Assembly: GCF_900119485.1 (NCBI RefSeq)
Contig: NZ_FPJZ01000020.1
Span: forward strand, 1 to 41,806
Origin: Thermoactinomyces sp. DSM 45891
GTDB taxonomy: Bacteria > Bacillota > Bacilli > Thermoactinomycetales > Thermoactinomycetaceae
Reading direction: 5' to 3'
DNA length: 41,806 nt
A program made the translations under genes and the position numbers. Numbering within the stretch: position 1 is the stretch's first letter; every line of letters starts with the position of its first letter. Positions 6,550-13,522 of the stretch are shown here, piece by piece. The notes beneath the pieces are model-generated. The model ran no database searches. It worked only from the letters and a program-made list of their open reading frames with translations, and was not told the origin of the DNA.

Positions 6550-7687
6550 TGTCGAATATATCCAGAATTTCAGTTACATCATTCAAAATGTAATCTGCCG
6601 CAAGCTCCTCAAACTTACTTCGAGCAGCTTGTCCGGTAAGTCCTGTTAACGTAGCGGCAAAGTCACATCCCATTTTTCTAGCCGCTAAATAATCGGCAAC
6701 CGAGTCCCCTACTATTAGAATTCGTTTCCCTTGATTCGGAGGGAGAGGAAGGGATAACTGTACACACTCCTCTACTGTCGATTGCTTTGTTAAGTATCCT
6801 TTTACATAAGTAAAGGGACCCGGCTTTCCAAGAGGGGCATAGTGTGGATACTCTTGTTCAGCCTCCACAACATCCGTTGCACTAACAATGCGATCTTCTT
6901 CAAAGTAATCGTACAGGCCCAGTTCTTTTAAAGGAATCTCCGTCTCAATTGTTGGGCGACCTGTTCCAATCCCTAGCCCAATCCCTTGCTTCTTTAACTT
7001 TTCTATCGTATAACGAATGTTTTCCGGCTCTGCTAAAGCAATCTCTTGATATACATATCCTTTCTTCCCTCTCAATCTCGGTACTTGTGTAGATAACTCC
7101 TCCCCCAAGTACCACTCTTGGAATACAGAATGCCCGATCTTCCATAAATCACTATTGCGAGAAAATTGCCTTGTATCAACATCTAAGCTTTGCTTTGAAA
7201 ATGAGTTAAAGTAACACAACAACTCTTGTCGATTTAACTTAGCCTCATTTTCTTCAAAAAAATGAAGGAAATTCTTAAAATTAGGTTGAAAAGACAGACG
7301 ATGTTGTCTCATTAAACTTCCACATTCTCGTAAAGCATTCTCATCGATTCCCTCACGTAGCCATAAAGTTACCTTCTCTTCCTCCACTTTCTTTATATCC
7401 CTAAGCATCAAACATAGTTGCACAGTAAAAGTGAGATATACCATATCCCAATTCGCATTAATACCGCGATCCTTCATCCACGTTAACACTTGATCATCAC
7501 AAAAAACTTCTCTACGAATCCGCCGAATCTCTTCTTCCATCGGGTTTACCGTAAAATGTTCCCCGCTTAGTCCCAAAAAATGAGATCCATAAAGTAGCTC
7601 CCATACTGCTAAGGCAGAGGTATCGAAACAGCGCTCTTCACTTAAGAAAACTCCATCTACATCAAACAAAACGAGATCATATATCAT
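6542..7687 (-). CDS. HAD-superfamily hydrolase with an unusually large cap
   Basis: The 381-residue protein has motif I FDVDGVFLSEE near residues 8-18, the GIGTGRP motif II near 240, and motif IV ILIVGDSVADYLAARKMG near 325-341, ending in TLTGLTG. These define a HAD phosphatase-type fold that forms an aspartyl-phosphate intermediate. Between motifs I and II are over 200 residues, mostly predicted helical, much larger than the cap of standard phosphoglycolate phosphatases. The substrate is therefore not predictable. AGGGTG lies before ATG 7687, and a good promoter is found at 7734-7762. The gene is divergent from the L,D-transpeptidase gene and is followed by sodA under its own promoter. Confidence 0.8.
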   Translation of the reverse strand: MIYDLVLFDVDGVFLSEERCFDTSALAVWELLYGSHFLGLSGEHFTVNPMEEEIRRIRREVFCDDQVLTWMKDRGINANWDMVYLTFTVQLCLMLRDIKKVEEEKVTLWLREGIDENALRECGSLMRQHRLSFQPNFKNFLHFFEENEAKLNRQELLCYFNSFSKQSLDVDTRQFSRNSDLWKIGHSVFQEWYLGEELSTQVPRLRGKKGYVYQEIALAEPENIRYTIEKLKKQGIGLGIGTGRPTIETEIPLKELGLYDYFEEDRIVSATDVVEAEQEYPHYAPLGKPGPFTYVKGYLTKQSTVEECVQLSLPLPPNQGKRILIVGDSVADYLAARKMGCDFAATLTGLTGQAARSKFEELAADYILNDVTEILDIFDID

Positions 7688-7733
7688 GTAAACACCCTAT
7701 CCATGGATTGATATTGTAATACTATGTCGCTTC

Positions 7734-7762
7734 ATTGTAATGAAACATATATACCTAGACAA
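7734..7762 (-). promoter_or_regulatory. Promoter of the HAD hydrolase gene, with an embedded palindrome
   Basis: TTGTCT (7757-7762), 17-base spacer, TACAAT (7734-7739) on the minus strand. A perfect 14-bp palindrome TTCATTGTAATGAA (7731-7744) sits over the -10 box, a plausible operator. Confidence 0.6.
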
Positions 7763-7779
7763 GTTATTCTTCATAACTT
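7761..7779. promoter_or_regulatory. Inverted repeat in the divergent HAD / L,D-transpeptidase spacer
   Basis: AAGTTAT and ATAACTT flank TCTTC. The dyad touches the -35 side of the HAD promoter and lies upstream of the L,D-transpeptidase gene. It could be an operator or a chance repeat in AT-rich DNA. Confidence 0.35.
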
Positions 7780-7864
7780 CACCTTGTTTTTCAATTATAA
7801 TTATTTATTTATTCTAAATAATCTAGTATCATGAAGTCATAGCAAAGATAAGGAGAGGAACAGA

Positions 7865-8785
7865 ATGAAAAAACGTCATTGGTATTCTTGGGTAACGCTT
7901 GCTCTCATTTTCACCCTCATCATCGGCCTATATCAGCCCACTCAAGCCCAAGCCGCATCAGCTCCCGATTATAAAATTGAGATTAACAAAAAAACCAACT
8001 ACCTCTATTTGTACAATGGGAAAACCGTTATCAAAACATATCGAGTCGCCACAGGAAAGACAAAAGCACTTACCCCTGAAGGAACATTTCCTCTAGCAGT
8101 CAAGATTGTGAAGCCTGGTTGGAAAGGGATTCCGGGTGGGGTTCCGAACAACCCTCTAGGTGAACGCTGGAACGGAATCAGTGTAAATGGTGATAATGGC
8201 CGTACGTATGGAATCCACGGAACGAATAATCCAAAATCAATCGGCACTCACGCCTCAAGTGGCTGTGTACGCATGAAAAATAGTGATGTCATGGATTTGT
8301 ATAGTCGTGTCTATGAAGGAACCCCGATATGGATTCACAGTGGGAAAAGCAATAAAATCTGGCGAGGCAATACATCCGTTGGGTTAAAAACAGCCTCTGG
8401 GACACTAAAAACAACCACAACGGTAAATGCTCGTACAGGTCCTTCTACAGGATCATTCATCGTTACGACACTAAAGGCCAAGGTGAGCCTACCCCTCATT
8501 GGAAAATCAGGTGATTGGTATCACGTGAAGTTATCAAACGGCCGTAAGGTGTTTGTTCATAAAAACTATAGCACAATCTCTATACCCACGCCTCCTAGCA
8601 GCGGGAAGGCAACCGTATTTGTGGATGTAGCTAATATTCGCTCAGCACCGTCTATGTCAGGTTCGATAGTAGGGAAAGCAAAGAAGGGCACTTCCTTTGT
8701 GAAAACAGGAATGAAGGGTGATTGGCATCAAGTAAAGTTGTCGAATGGGAAAACGGCTTATCTTCATAAAACGGTAGCTAAGTAA
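7865..8785 (+). CDS. L,D-transpeptidase with two SH3b domains (copy 1)
   Basis: The 306-residue secreted enzyme is predicted to form 3-3 cross-links in, or attach proteins to, peptidoglycan. It has a signal peptide (about residues 1-31, cleaved near AQAA-SA). A YkuD catalytic domain (about 36-158) carries the GIHGT motif with H118 and the SSGCVRM motif with nucleophile C134. Two bacterial SH3 domains (about 178-240 and 248-306) each contain N-x-R-x-x-PS and end in a DWYHVKLSNG-like strand; they likely bind the wall. AAGGAGAGG is well placed before ATG 7865. The next gene is a paralogue of the same architecture, so the pair arose by tandem duplication. No terminator is evident between them. 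Confidence 0.92.
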   Translation: MKKRHWYSWVTLALIFTLIIGLYQPTQAQAASAPDYKIEINKKTNYLYLYNGKTVIKTYRVATGKTKALTPEGTFPLAVKIVKPGWKGIPGGVPNNPLGERWNGISVNGDNGRTYGIHGTNNPKSIGTHASSGCVRMKNSDVMDLYSRVYEGTPIWIHSGKSNKIWRGNTSVGLKTASGTLKTTTTVNARTGPSTGSFIVTTLKAKVSLPLIGKSGDWYHVKLSNGRKVFVHKNYSTISIPTPPSSGKATVFVDVANIRSAPSMSGSIVGKAKKGTSFVKTGMKGDWHQVKLSNGKTAYLHKTVAK

Positions 8786-8956
8786 GCAAACGATTGATTA
8801 TTTGCCCAGGCCTCTTTTCCCAAATAAACCGATTAATCCATCATTTCAAAATGTCACATAAATGTTACATTCCTCACTCTAAAAAGGATTTTCCGTATTG
8901 TACAGTGAATATCTTAAGCTTGGTTTATCGCTCTCATCATGTAGGAGGTTACAGAA

Positions 8957-9898
8957 TTGAAATACACCAAATGGTTCCTCGTATTCGCACTAGCATGTAC
9001 AGTTTTACTAGGAGGTCTAATCCCGTTCTCAACTGCTCAAGCATCAACGCATGAATATCAAGTGGAGATTAATAAAAAGACCAATAAGCTTTATCTTTAT
9101 CAAGATGGGCGAGTTACGAAGACGTACCCTGTCGCAACAGGTAGAACCAAAGACCTTACTCCTGAAGGTACTTTTACCATGGTAGTCAAAATCGTGGCTC
9201 CTGGCTGGAAAGGAATTCCGGGTGGCGTACCTGAGAACCCACTTGGCAAGCGTTGGATGGGCATTTCAGTTAAAGGTGACTCAGGCCGTATCTACGGAGT
9301 TCACGGCACGAATCAACCTGCATCGATTGGTTCAAATGCTTCCAGCGGCTGCGTCCGTATGGGTGAAGAAAATCTACTTGAACTCTATCAACTGATTCCA
9401 GAAGGGACACCGATTTGGATTCATAGCGGAAAATCAACAAATAAATGGCTTGGAGATTCCTCCTATGCTGTTCAACCCTCCACAGGTCAACTAAAAGTAA
9501 AAGGAAATAAAGTCAATATACGAACAGGCCCTTCTACAGGAGCCTTTACCATTGAACAAGTAAATAACGGTCTCGTCCTAGAAAACACTGGATACGTAAA
9601 AGATTGGTATCAAGTGCGTCTTCAGTCAGGAAAATTTGGCTTCATCAACAGCTCCTTTGCCACAAAACTGGAGGACCAAAAACCATCAAGTGACTTTACT
9701 GATGCGTCTGGCAAGATTGTAGCAATAGAGAATGTCGTGAATATCAGATCCAATCCTTCTCTAAGCGCTTCCGTCGTTCAGCGAGTATCAAAAGGCACTG
9801 CAATGACCCTCACGGGTGTCAGTAATGAATGGTATCGAATCAAAACATCCTCCGGTGCGACTGCCTACGTCCATAAGAGTGTAGCAAAAAAGGGATAA
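8957..9898 (+). CDS. L,D-transpeptidase with two SH3b domains (copy 2)
   Basis: The 313-residue product has the same architecture as its upstream neighbour: a signal peptide (about 1-29), a YkuD domain with H116 in GVHGT and C132 in SSGCVRM, and two SH3b domains (about 186-243 and 254-313). Long identical stretches such as GWKGIPGGVP make the duplication clear, while the SH3b parts have diverged more than the catalytic core. This suggests shared chemistry with different wall targeting or timing. The start is TTG 8957, supported by TAGGAGGT 7 bases upstream. A strong terminator follows. The 171-base spacer after copy 1 contains no convincing promoter, so the two may share a transcript. Confidence 0.92.
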   Translation: MKYTKWFLVFALACTVLLGGLIPFSTAQASTHEYQVEINKKTNKLYLYQDGRVTKTYPVATGRTKDLTPEGTFTMVVKIVAPGWKGIPGGVPENPLGKRWMGISVKGDSGRIYGVHGTNQPASIGSNASSGCVRMGEENLLELYQLIPEGTPIWIHSGKSTNKWLGDSSYAVQPSTGQLKVKGNKVNIRTGPSTGAFTIEQVNNGLVLENTGYVKDWYQVRLQSGKFGFINSSFATKLEDQKPSSDFTDASGKIVAIENVVNIRSNPSLSASVVQRVSKGTAMTLTGVSNEWYRIKTSSGATAYVHKSVAKKG

Positions 9899-9903
9899 AC
9901 ATA

Positions 9904-9946
9904 AAAAGCAAGGGCATTTGTTCAAATCTGCCCTTGCTTTTTTATC
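9904..9946 (+). terminator. Terminator after the L,D-transpeptidase pair
   Basis: AAAAGCAAGGGCA pairs perfectly with TGCCCTTGCTTTT and is followed by a T-rich tail. A-runs on the other side mean it can also serve the convergent glycosyltransferase gene. Confidence 0.9.
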
Positions 9947-9961
9947 TTTTTTATCTCAGCA

Positions 9962-10894
9962 TCAAAGTTGTTTTGACCGAATAAAATCTCGATCAAATAT
10001 CTCTACATACTTTGCACGCACGTCCTCTGATAGATATGGATTTGTACATTGCGAAATTCCTAATATACGCTGTTCCCCGTGCTCTTGGATATATCCATTG
10101 ATTTGAGAATCACGCTCAGCTTGATCTATAAATGAATTCTCATGAATCAAAATACCCCATTCATAATATGTTCCTTCTTTCCACGCTTCATGATTATTCC
10201 CCTGATCTGCGTGTCTCCTGAAAAAACTTAATGGTTCTGCGATATATACAACATCTCCATGATTAAATAGAGTCAACCAACTAGCAATGTCAACAAGCGC
10301 AAAATACCGAATCCCTTGATAGTTAGCCCATCCTTGCGGCAGAGCACTTTTCCGAAATAAGGCCGTTGTAGGCTCCCCGACAAAATTGATCCGGTGCTTC
10401 ATGAAAAAGGACCCAAATTCCTTACCAGTTACAAGGGTGTCCTCAGAAAATACTGGTCGACTAAATCCTTCTACAGGCAATGCATTTCCATTTGCATCAA
10501 TTAACCCTCGATAGGAAGTAACTAGCGAAACATTCGGATGCTTTAAAAAGTAATCCATCATCTTTTGTATCTTCTCAACATGAAAAATATCATCATCCAT
10601 TAGAAAATTAACAAACTCTCCAGAAGAAACTCGAAAACACTGGGTCATATTATCGTAAGGTACACTCGCAGCTCTTCTAAAGTACTTTATGTAATCATAT
10701 TGCTTTAAATAAGGTCGCAACATATTTTCTGTTTCGTTATTCGTACTATCATCGCCTATAATAATTTCGATATTCGAATACGTTTGAGCCAAAGCACTAT
10801 CTAAAGCTAGTTTCAAATACTCTGGTCGATTATAGGTCGGTATTAAAATACTTACTTTCGGAAGACTTCTACCTTTCCATAAATCCATATCCAT
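9962..10894 (-). CDS. Family 2 glycosyltransferase (copy A of a paralogous pair)
   Basis: The 310-residue protein begins, after a short leader, with KVSILIPTYNRPEYLKLAL and IIIGDDSTNNET, the GT-A nucleotide-sugar fold. The metal-binding DxD is in NFLMDDDIFH near residue 110. The C-terminal half (GEPTTALFRK, ISQCTNPYLS) is conserved with its paralogue at 11990-12907. No membrane segment is present, so it acts in the cytoplasm, perhaps on a carrier or protein-linked glycan. Two ATGs (10894 and 10888) follow GAGGGGG; the second has better spacing. The gene is divergent from the TylF-type methyltransferase, which is itself convergent with the second GT2 gene. The three form a putative glycan-decorating island; acceptor and sugar are unknown. 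Confidence 0.88.
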   Translation of the reverse strand: MDMDLWKGRSLPKVSILIPTYNRPEYLKLALDSALAQTYSNIEIIIGDDSTNNETENMLRPYLKQYDYIKYFRRAASVPYDNMTQCFRVSSGEFVNFLMDDDIFHVEKIQKMMDYFLKHPNVSLVTSYRGLIDANGNALPVEGFSRPVFSEDTLVTGKEFGSFFMKHRINFVGEPTTALFRKSALPQGWANYQGIRYFALVDIASWLTLFNHGDVVYIAEPLSFFRRHADQGNNHEAWKEGTYYEWGILIHENSFIDQAERDSQINGYIQEHGEQRILGISQCTNPYLSEDVRAKYVEIFDRDFIRSKQL

Positions 10895-10979
10895 GCCCCC
10901 TCTTTGGGTTCAATATCTCGAGCCTCTCCTATTCATGTATATAGATGGTTCTTTTCTCTTATGTCTTGAACCCATGTTA

Positions 10980-11015
10980 AGGGTCATAATCCACAGCTTT
11001 CCTCCATATTATGTG
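10980..11015 (+). promoter_or_regulatory. Possible sigma-E-like promoter upstream of the methyltransferase gene
   Basis: GTCATAAT, a 14-base spacer, then CATATTAT upstream of ATG 11047 resembles the mother-cell sigma-E pattern as I recall it. The match is partial and such motifs arise by chance in AT-rich DNA. Confidence 0.3.
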
Positions 11016-11046
11016 GTATGTGACTTAAGGGAGAGGGGCTTGTAAC

Positions 11047-11919
11047 ATGATATTCACGCATAAAGATCAGTCAAATACAGATTCAAATGCAGAACTATAT
11101 CTCGAGTTATTAAAAAAGACAATTCTATTTGAAATTTGGCTGGAAGTAGAAAGAAATTTTCATAACCCAGATAACATCGTATTTGACCCTACAAAAGAAA
11201 AACGACAAAAAGGGTTAGACTGGCCCTCCATTGCACACAGTATGATTGGCCGAGAACGTATGAATAACTTACATCAATGTATGGATTCTGTAATAAAAGA
11301 AGGCATTCCAGGTGATTTCATTGAAACGGGAGTTTGGAGAGGCGGCTCATGTATCTTTATGAGAGGATTTTTAAAAGCCCATCAAATTACAGACAGAACC
11401 GTTTGGGCCGCTGATTCATTCGAAGGATTACCAATGGCTGATCCAAACTATCCTGCTGATCAACACTCCTTAAGCGTTGCTTTCCATACGATGAACTTTT
11501 TAAAAGTTTCATTGGAAGAAGTACTTGAGAATTTTAGAAAATACGACCTACTAGACAATCAAGTTGCCTTCTTAAAAGGTTGGTTTAAAGACACCTTGCC
11601 CGCCGCTCCGATCCAAAAAATTGCGATTGCTAGACTAGATGGAGATATGTATGCCTCGACTTGGGATGCCTTAAGCAATCTCTATGATAAAGTCTCTTTA
11701 GGTGGATATGTGATTATTGATGATTACTTCTTGCCCTTCTGTCAGGAAGCAGTACATGATTTCCGAAATCAATTCGGCATAACAGACACTCTGGTCGATA
11801 TTGATGGATCTGGTTCTTATTGGAGGAAAACAAAAGAGCGCTCCACAGCAAGTCCTAATCAACAGCAACAGCAACAACAGCAACCTCCTACTGGTTTCCC
11901 TAGCGGTTTCTATAATTAA
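11047..11919 (+). CDS. TylF/MycF-family O-methyltransferase with a poly-Gln tail
   Basis: The 290-residue protein belongs to the macrocin O-methyltransferase family, which methylates sugar hydroxyls using SAM and a divalent metal. Visible motifs are FIETGVWRGGSCIFMRG (SAM site, near residues 96-112), VWAADSFEGLP, IARLDGDMY with metal-binding acids, and GGYVIIDDY. Family proteins usually end just after the domain. Here a tail is added with eight consecutive Gln (mixed CAA/CAG codons, about residues 273-280) followed by PPTGFPSGFYN. GGGAGAGGGG lies 7 bases before ATG 11047. With a GT2 glycosyltransferase gene on each side, it probably O-methylates a sugar added by one of them, for example on a surface or spore glycan. 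That role is inferred from context only. Confidence 0.88.
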   Translation: MIFTHKDQSNTDSNAELYLELLKKTILFEIWLEVERNFHNPDNIVFDPTKEKRQKGLDWPSIAHSMIGRERMNNLHQCMDSVIKEGIPGDFIETGVWRGGSCIFMRGFLKAHQITDRTVWAADSFEGLPMADPNYPADQHSLSVAFHTMNFLKVSLEEVLENFRKYDLLDNQVAFLKGWFKDTLPAAPIQKIAIARLDGDMYASTWDALSNLYDKVSLGGYVIIDDYFLPFCQEAVHDFRNQFGITDTLVDIDGSGSYWRKTKERSTASPNQQQQQQQQPPTGFPSGFYN

Positions 11920-11933
11920 AATAAAGCAAAAAG

Positions 11934-11987
11934 AAATCGCCTATTGTCAAACGGCTTAATATCGCCGCCCTTTACAATAGGCGATTT
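11934..11987. terminator. Bidirectional terminator between the methyltransferase and GT2 copy B
   Basis: AAATCGCCTATTGT and ACAATAGGCGATTT form a perfect 14-bp stem, with a smaller GGC/GCC hairpin in the loop. It ends 2 bases from the GT2 stop codon and serves both convergent genes. Confidence 0.85.
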
Positions 11988-11989
11988 TC

Positions 11990-12907
11990 TTATTTTCTTG
12001 AATTCGTATTAAATATTTCTAGATACCTCGAACGCATCCCTTCTGCAATATACGGATTGGTACATTCAGATATGCCATACACAAACTGCTCTCCATGTTT
12101 TTGGATATACGACTCGATTAAAGCCGCTCGTTCAGCCCGATGCTCGTCAAGAAAATCACTATCATGAATCAACGTTCCAAATTCATAGTAGGCTGCCTGC
12201 TGCCACTGTAGACTATGATTACCTTGACCCGAGTGGATTCGAAAACAACTTAATGGTTCAACGATATATACAAAATCCCCTTTAGTAAGTAAAGTAAGCC
12301 AGCTAGCCATATCTACAAGGGCCACATACTGAATCCCTTGATAATTCGCCCATCCTTCAGGAAGATCCCTTTTTCTAAACAACGGAGTGGTCGGTTCACC
12401 GATAAAATTAACTCCATTCCTCATGAAAATGGTTCCTAATTCCTTCCCGTTAAACACTGTATTCTGAGCAGCGACATGTTTATGAAAACCTGGTATATGA
12501 ATGATATTTCCATTTTCATCGATTAAATCTCTGTATGATGTAACTAATGAAACATTTGAGTATTCGAAGAAATAGTCCATCATTTTCGCTATCTTCTCTG
12601 GATAAAAAATATCATCATCCATCAAAAAATTAATAAACTCTCCAGACGCTAATTGAAAGCATTCTGCCATATTATCATAAGGCAGGCTAGCTGTTCTTTT
12701 CAGATACTTGATGAATGGATACTTCTTTAAATAAGGTTGTAACATCTCCCTTGTCTCGTCATTTGTACTATCATCACCTATAATGATTTCGATATTCGGA
12801 TACGTTTGGGCTAATGCGCTATCTAAGGCCAACTTCAAATAATGAGGACGATTGTAAGTAGGGATTAAGATACTCACCTTTGGAAGGCTTATTTTCCACT
12901 GATCCAT
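11990..12907 (-). CDS. Family 2 glycosyltransferase (copy B of a paralogous pair)
   Basis: The 305-residue product is a close relative of the 9962-10894 protein along its whole length. It has the same GT-A opening (KVSILIPTYNRPHYLKLAL, IIIGDDSTNDET), a metal-binding DDD near residue 107 (NFLMDDDIFYPEK), GEPTTPLFRK, and ISECTNPYIA near the C-terminus. The paralogues differ most in the middle and at the C-terminus (NTNSRK against RSKQL), so they may add different sugars or use different acceptors. The copies lie on the same strand on either side of an oppositely oriented methyltransferase gene. Tandem duplication followed by insertion or inversion of that gene would explain this, as would assembly of a small island. 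Confidence 0.88.
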   Translation of the reverse strand: MDQWKISLPKVSILIPTYNRPHYLKLALDSALAQTYPNIEIIIGDDSTNDETREMLQPYLKKYPFIKYLKRTASLPYDNMAECFQLASGEFINFLMDDDIFYPEKIAKMMDYFFEYSNVSLVTSYRDLIDENGNIIHIPGFHKHVAAQNTVFNGKELGTIFMRNGVNFIGEPTTPLFRKRDLPEGWANYQGIQYVALVDMASWLTLLTKGDFVYIVEPLSCFRIHSGQGNHSLQWQQAAYYEFGTLIHDSDFLDEHRAERAALIESYIQKHGEQFVYGISECTNPYIAEGMRSRYLEIFNTNSRK

Positions 12908-13033
12908 ACAAATACCCTCTCTTCATCATTCTAATTCATACTATCTATCTTATTCTTTTTTTGATAATCCGTTCCCCTATCTAGTTGATTTCGTCATTAC
13001 ACAAAAAAATTATCGTCTTTTTTAATATTTTAG

Positions 13034-13062
13034 TTGACCAAACCGGATTACTAATGTAATAT
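13034..13062 (+). promoter_or_regulatory. Promoter of the blaI-like / M56 operon
   Basis: TTGACC (13034-13039), 17-base spacer, TAATAT (13057-13062). An overlapping TATAAT at 13060-13065 would have a 20-base spacer. The first operator lies between and over these boxes. Confidence 0.7.
13046..13061. promoter_or_regulatory. BlaI-like operator O1
   Basis: GATTAC-TAAT-GTAATA. The core TACTAATGTA matches the BlaI/MecI consensus TACANNTGTA at 9 of 10 positions and occupies the promoter spacer. Confidence 0.7.
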
Positions 13063-13072
13063 AATAAATAAG

Positions 13073-13088
13073 GATTACAACAGTAATC
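13073..13088. promoter_or_regulatory. BlaI-like operator O2
   Basis: GATTAC-AACA-GTAATC, a perfect dyad. The core TACAACAGTA again fits TACANNTGTA at 9 of 10 positions. Centre-to-centre distance from O1 is 27 bp, downstream of the start site. Confidence 0.7.
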
Positions 13089-13108
13089 TCAGAAAGGAGA
13101 AAAAACAA

Positions 13109-13489
13109 ATGGGAGAGTTACCGAAGATATCTCAATCCGAGTGGGAAGTCATGAAAGTTCTTTGGTCGAAGTCACCACTGACAGCCAATGAAGTGATCGA
13201 AACACTTGCGGTACATACCGACTGGAAACCGAAAACCATTCGAACGCTAATCAATCGATTGGTTCTAAAAGAAGCGATTTCGTACCATCAGGAAAATGGC
13301 AGTTCCTATGCGTACTATCCGTTGGTTTCGCAAGCTGAATGTGTCCAAGAAGAAACAACCTCGTTCCTCAAACGCGTCTCTGGTGGAGCACTGAAACCGT
13401 TTCTAGTAAACTTTCTACAAAAAGAAAAACTATCCACGGAAGAGATTAACGAACTAAAACAGATTCTCGATGATAAGGCTGACAAGTAG
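13109..13489 (+). CDS. BlaI/MecI/CopY-family transcriptional repressor
   Basis: The 126-residue protein has the family's winged-helix N-terminal domain (ISQSEWEVMKVLWSKSPLTANEV; WKPKTIRTLINRLVLKEAI) and a C-terminal dimerisation helix region ending EINELKQILDD. Such repressors bind dyads at their own operon and are inactivated by cleavage when a partner M56 protease senses a signal. Here the partner gene follows 33 bases later, and two matching dyads lie at the promoter, so autoregulation is likely. GAAAGGAG precedes ATG 13109. No beta-lactamase or PBP2a gene is nearby, so the regulated target is either the operon itself or lies elsewhere. Confidence 0.92.
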   Translation: MGELPKISQSEWEVMKVLWSKSPLTANEVIETLAVHTDWKPKTIRTLINRLVLKEAISYHQENGSSYAYYPLVSQAECVQEETTSFLKRVSGGALKPFLVNFLQKEKLSTEEINELKQILDDKADK

Positions 13490-13522
13490 CATCGGCAGTA
13501 ATGAAAGAAGGGAAAAAACATT

